The notes beneath the pieces are model-generated. The model searched no databases and had not been told where the DNA came from. It worked only from the letters and a program-made list of their open reading frames with translations. 21,067 nt of DNA, taken from IMG/VR virus record IMGVR_UViG_3300009593_000152, positions 1 through 21,067 of that record; one strand, given 5' to 3'. Positions 20,757-21,067 of the stretch are shown one piece after another (the first letter of the stretch is position 1; every line of letters begins with the position of its first letter). A program made the position numbers and the translations under genes. This DNA is from a virus.

Positions 20757-20966
20757 TTATATGTCCTCACATTTATTATTTAATATACCGTTATTATGCA
20801 CTCTGGCGAACCAAGAGTCAAGCATTTTATTCACTATTTTTGAAATCTTTTTCTCCCTATAAGGGGCTATGGCAGGGGCTAAATCCAGGGTACCTAGGGT
20901 ACTACCTAGGCCTGCTAGGGCCCTTAGAGGGGTGCTAGTAGAGCCGTTTTTGGTTAGTCTTATCAT
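20757..20966 (-). CDS. Doubtful 69-residue ORF overlapping the cobS promoter
   Basis: An open frame begins at the ATG directly after the upstream gene's TAG stop and runs through the CTAG-rich segment and the whole promoter module. The protein has a repetitive start (ALAGLGSTLGTLDLAP) and a basic middle. No Shine-Dalgarno site is obvious, codon use (CTA, GCC, ACC) is unlike that of the neighbours, and its 3' third is the 55-bp module that lies between genes at the left end. It is more likely non-coding, but a real small gene cannot be excluded. Confidence 0.25.
   Translation of the reverse strand: MIRLTKNGSTSTPLRALAGLGSTLGTLDLAPAIAPYREKKISKIVNKMLDSWFARVHNNGILNNKCEDI
20776..20830 (-). promoter_or_regulatory. 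cobS: Sigma70-type early promoter for cobS, right copy of the 55-bp module
   Basis: TTGACT (20821-20816), 17 bp, then CATAAT (20798-20793) on the minus strand. The site matches 35-89 at 52 of 55 positions and is 21 bases from the cobS ATG at its near edge. It should start the cobS, DUF3310-like and radical SAM transcript early in infection. Confidence 0.82.
20850..20945. other. CTAG-rich, GC-richer non-coding-like segment
   Basis: Against an AT-rich background this stretch is visibly richer in G and C and repeats CTAGG at 20894, 20906 and 20915, with further CTAG at 20935. CCTAGG palindromes at 20893 and 20905 could pair. It lies between the upstream gene's end and the cobS promoter, so it could hold a structured RNA or a termination or binding site. 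Confidence 0.4.
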
Positions 20967-21067
20967 CTATGCCACTAAGTCTATGATTTGGTTAAGGAAT
21001 GTTCTGGAAGTCTTCTTACCTTTGTTGAAGTTCCTGAACCCTCTAAGTAAGTCACCTTTCTTATTAG
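20967..21067 (-). CDS. C-terminus of an upstream gene (partial)
   Basis: The frame ending in TAG at 20967-20969 is open to the window edge and gives 32 residues, strongly basic (DLLRGFRNFNKGKKTSRTF, then LNQIIDLVA). The alternative frames hit stops. I cannot name the protein from this fragment; the basic tail suggests nucleic-acid binding. Confidence 0.6.
   Translation of the reverse strand, partial: NKKGDLLRGFRNFNKGKKTSRTFLNQIIDLVA

Noticed and set aside
20756-20770. GTG start five codons upstream for cobS
   Set aside because: The only good Shine-Dalgarno (GAGG) lies after that GTG and 9 bases before the ATG at 20755.
1-21067. tRNA genes, CRISPR arrays, insertion sequences, integrase or attachment sites
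   Set aside because: No cloverleaf-like CCA ends, regular repeat/spacer series, transposase motifs or terminal inverted repeats were noticed; the gaps are too short and are explained by promoters. tRNA absence was judged by eye only.

Overview
The window is a gene-dense, AT-rich stretch of a marine T4-like myovirus genome, resembling the cyanophage/pelagiphage group. Every supported gene lies on the minus strand, so transcription runs from high to low coordinates and genes mostly abut or overlap by a few bases. The diagnosis rests on the recognisable T4 replication and recombination core: sliding clamp gp45, clamp loader gp44 and gp62, translational repressor RegA, DNA polymerase gp43, UvsX and helicase gp41. 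Genes typical of marine T4-like phages are interleaved: a CobS-like AAA+ ATPase, a small heat-shock protein, 2OG-Fe(II) oxygenases, radical SAM enzymes and a staphylococcal-nuclease-like protein. No photosynthesis gene is seen. A heterotrophic host such as SAR11 is therefore possible, but this is inference.

In transcription order: (1) 21067-20757 holds the C-terminus of an upstream gene, then a CTAG-rich, GC-richer segment with a doubtful ORF. (2) 20830-17705 starts with a sigma70-type promoter and carries cobS, a DUF3310-like gene and a radical SAM protein. (3) 17709-15628 starts with two tandem T4-late-type TATAAATA boxes and carries a 108-aa unknown, a crotonase-fold protein and an SGNH-hydrolase-like protein. 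(4) 15611-11732 starts with a sigma70 promoter and carries gp45, a small unknown, a peroxiredoxin, gp44, two short genes found by manual translation (a ribbon-helix-helix protein and a one-TM peptide), gp62 and RegA. (5) 11751-8540 carries a second radical SAM protein, a prolyl-hydroxylase-like oxygenase, Hsp20, a possible Sm-like protein and a nuclease. (6) 8539-1692 starts with a sigma70 promoter and carries gp43, a basic peptide, a short UDP-glucose-dehydrogenase-like protein, UvsX, a short zinc-finger gene, gp41 and an unknown. (7) 1779-119 carries a two-TM membrane protein, a minimal MscS-like protein, a conserved basic protein and a second oxygenase. (8) A near-copy of the cobS promoter precedes a gene leaving the window.

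Two promoter classes organise the segment. Four minus-strand sites have TTGACT, exactly 17 bp, then YATAAT. They stand before cobS, gp45, gp43 and the gene leaving the window, and should be read by host RNA polymerase early in infection. Six TATAAATA boxes (T4 late consensus) lie on the same strand before accessory or membrane-protein genes. The replication core thus appears early, with late boxes superimposed to re-express accessory genes such as Hsp20, the crotonase/SGNH cassette and the membrane-protein cassette.

The most interesting items are the MscS-core protein beside a holin-like protein, the late-promoter crotonase/SGNH cassette, the truncated UDP-glucose dehydrogenase that keeps its catalytic residues, three short overlooked genes inside the replication operons, and the 55-bp promoter module repeated about 20.7 kb apart.
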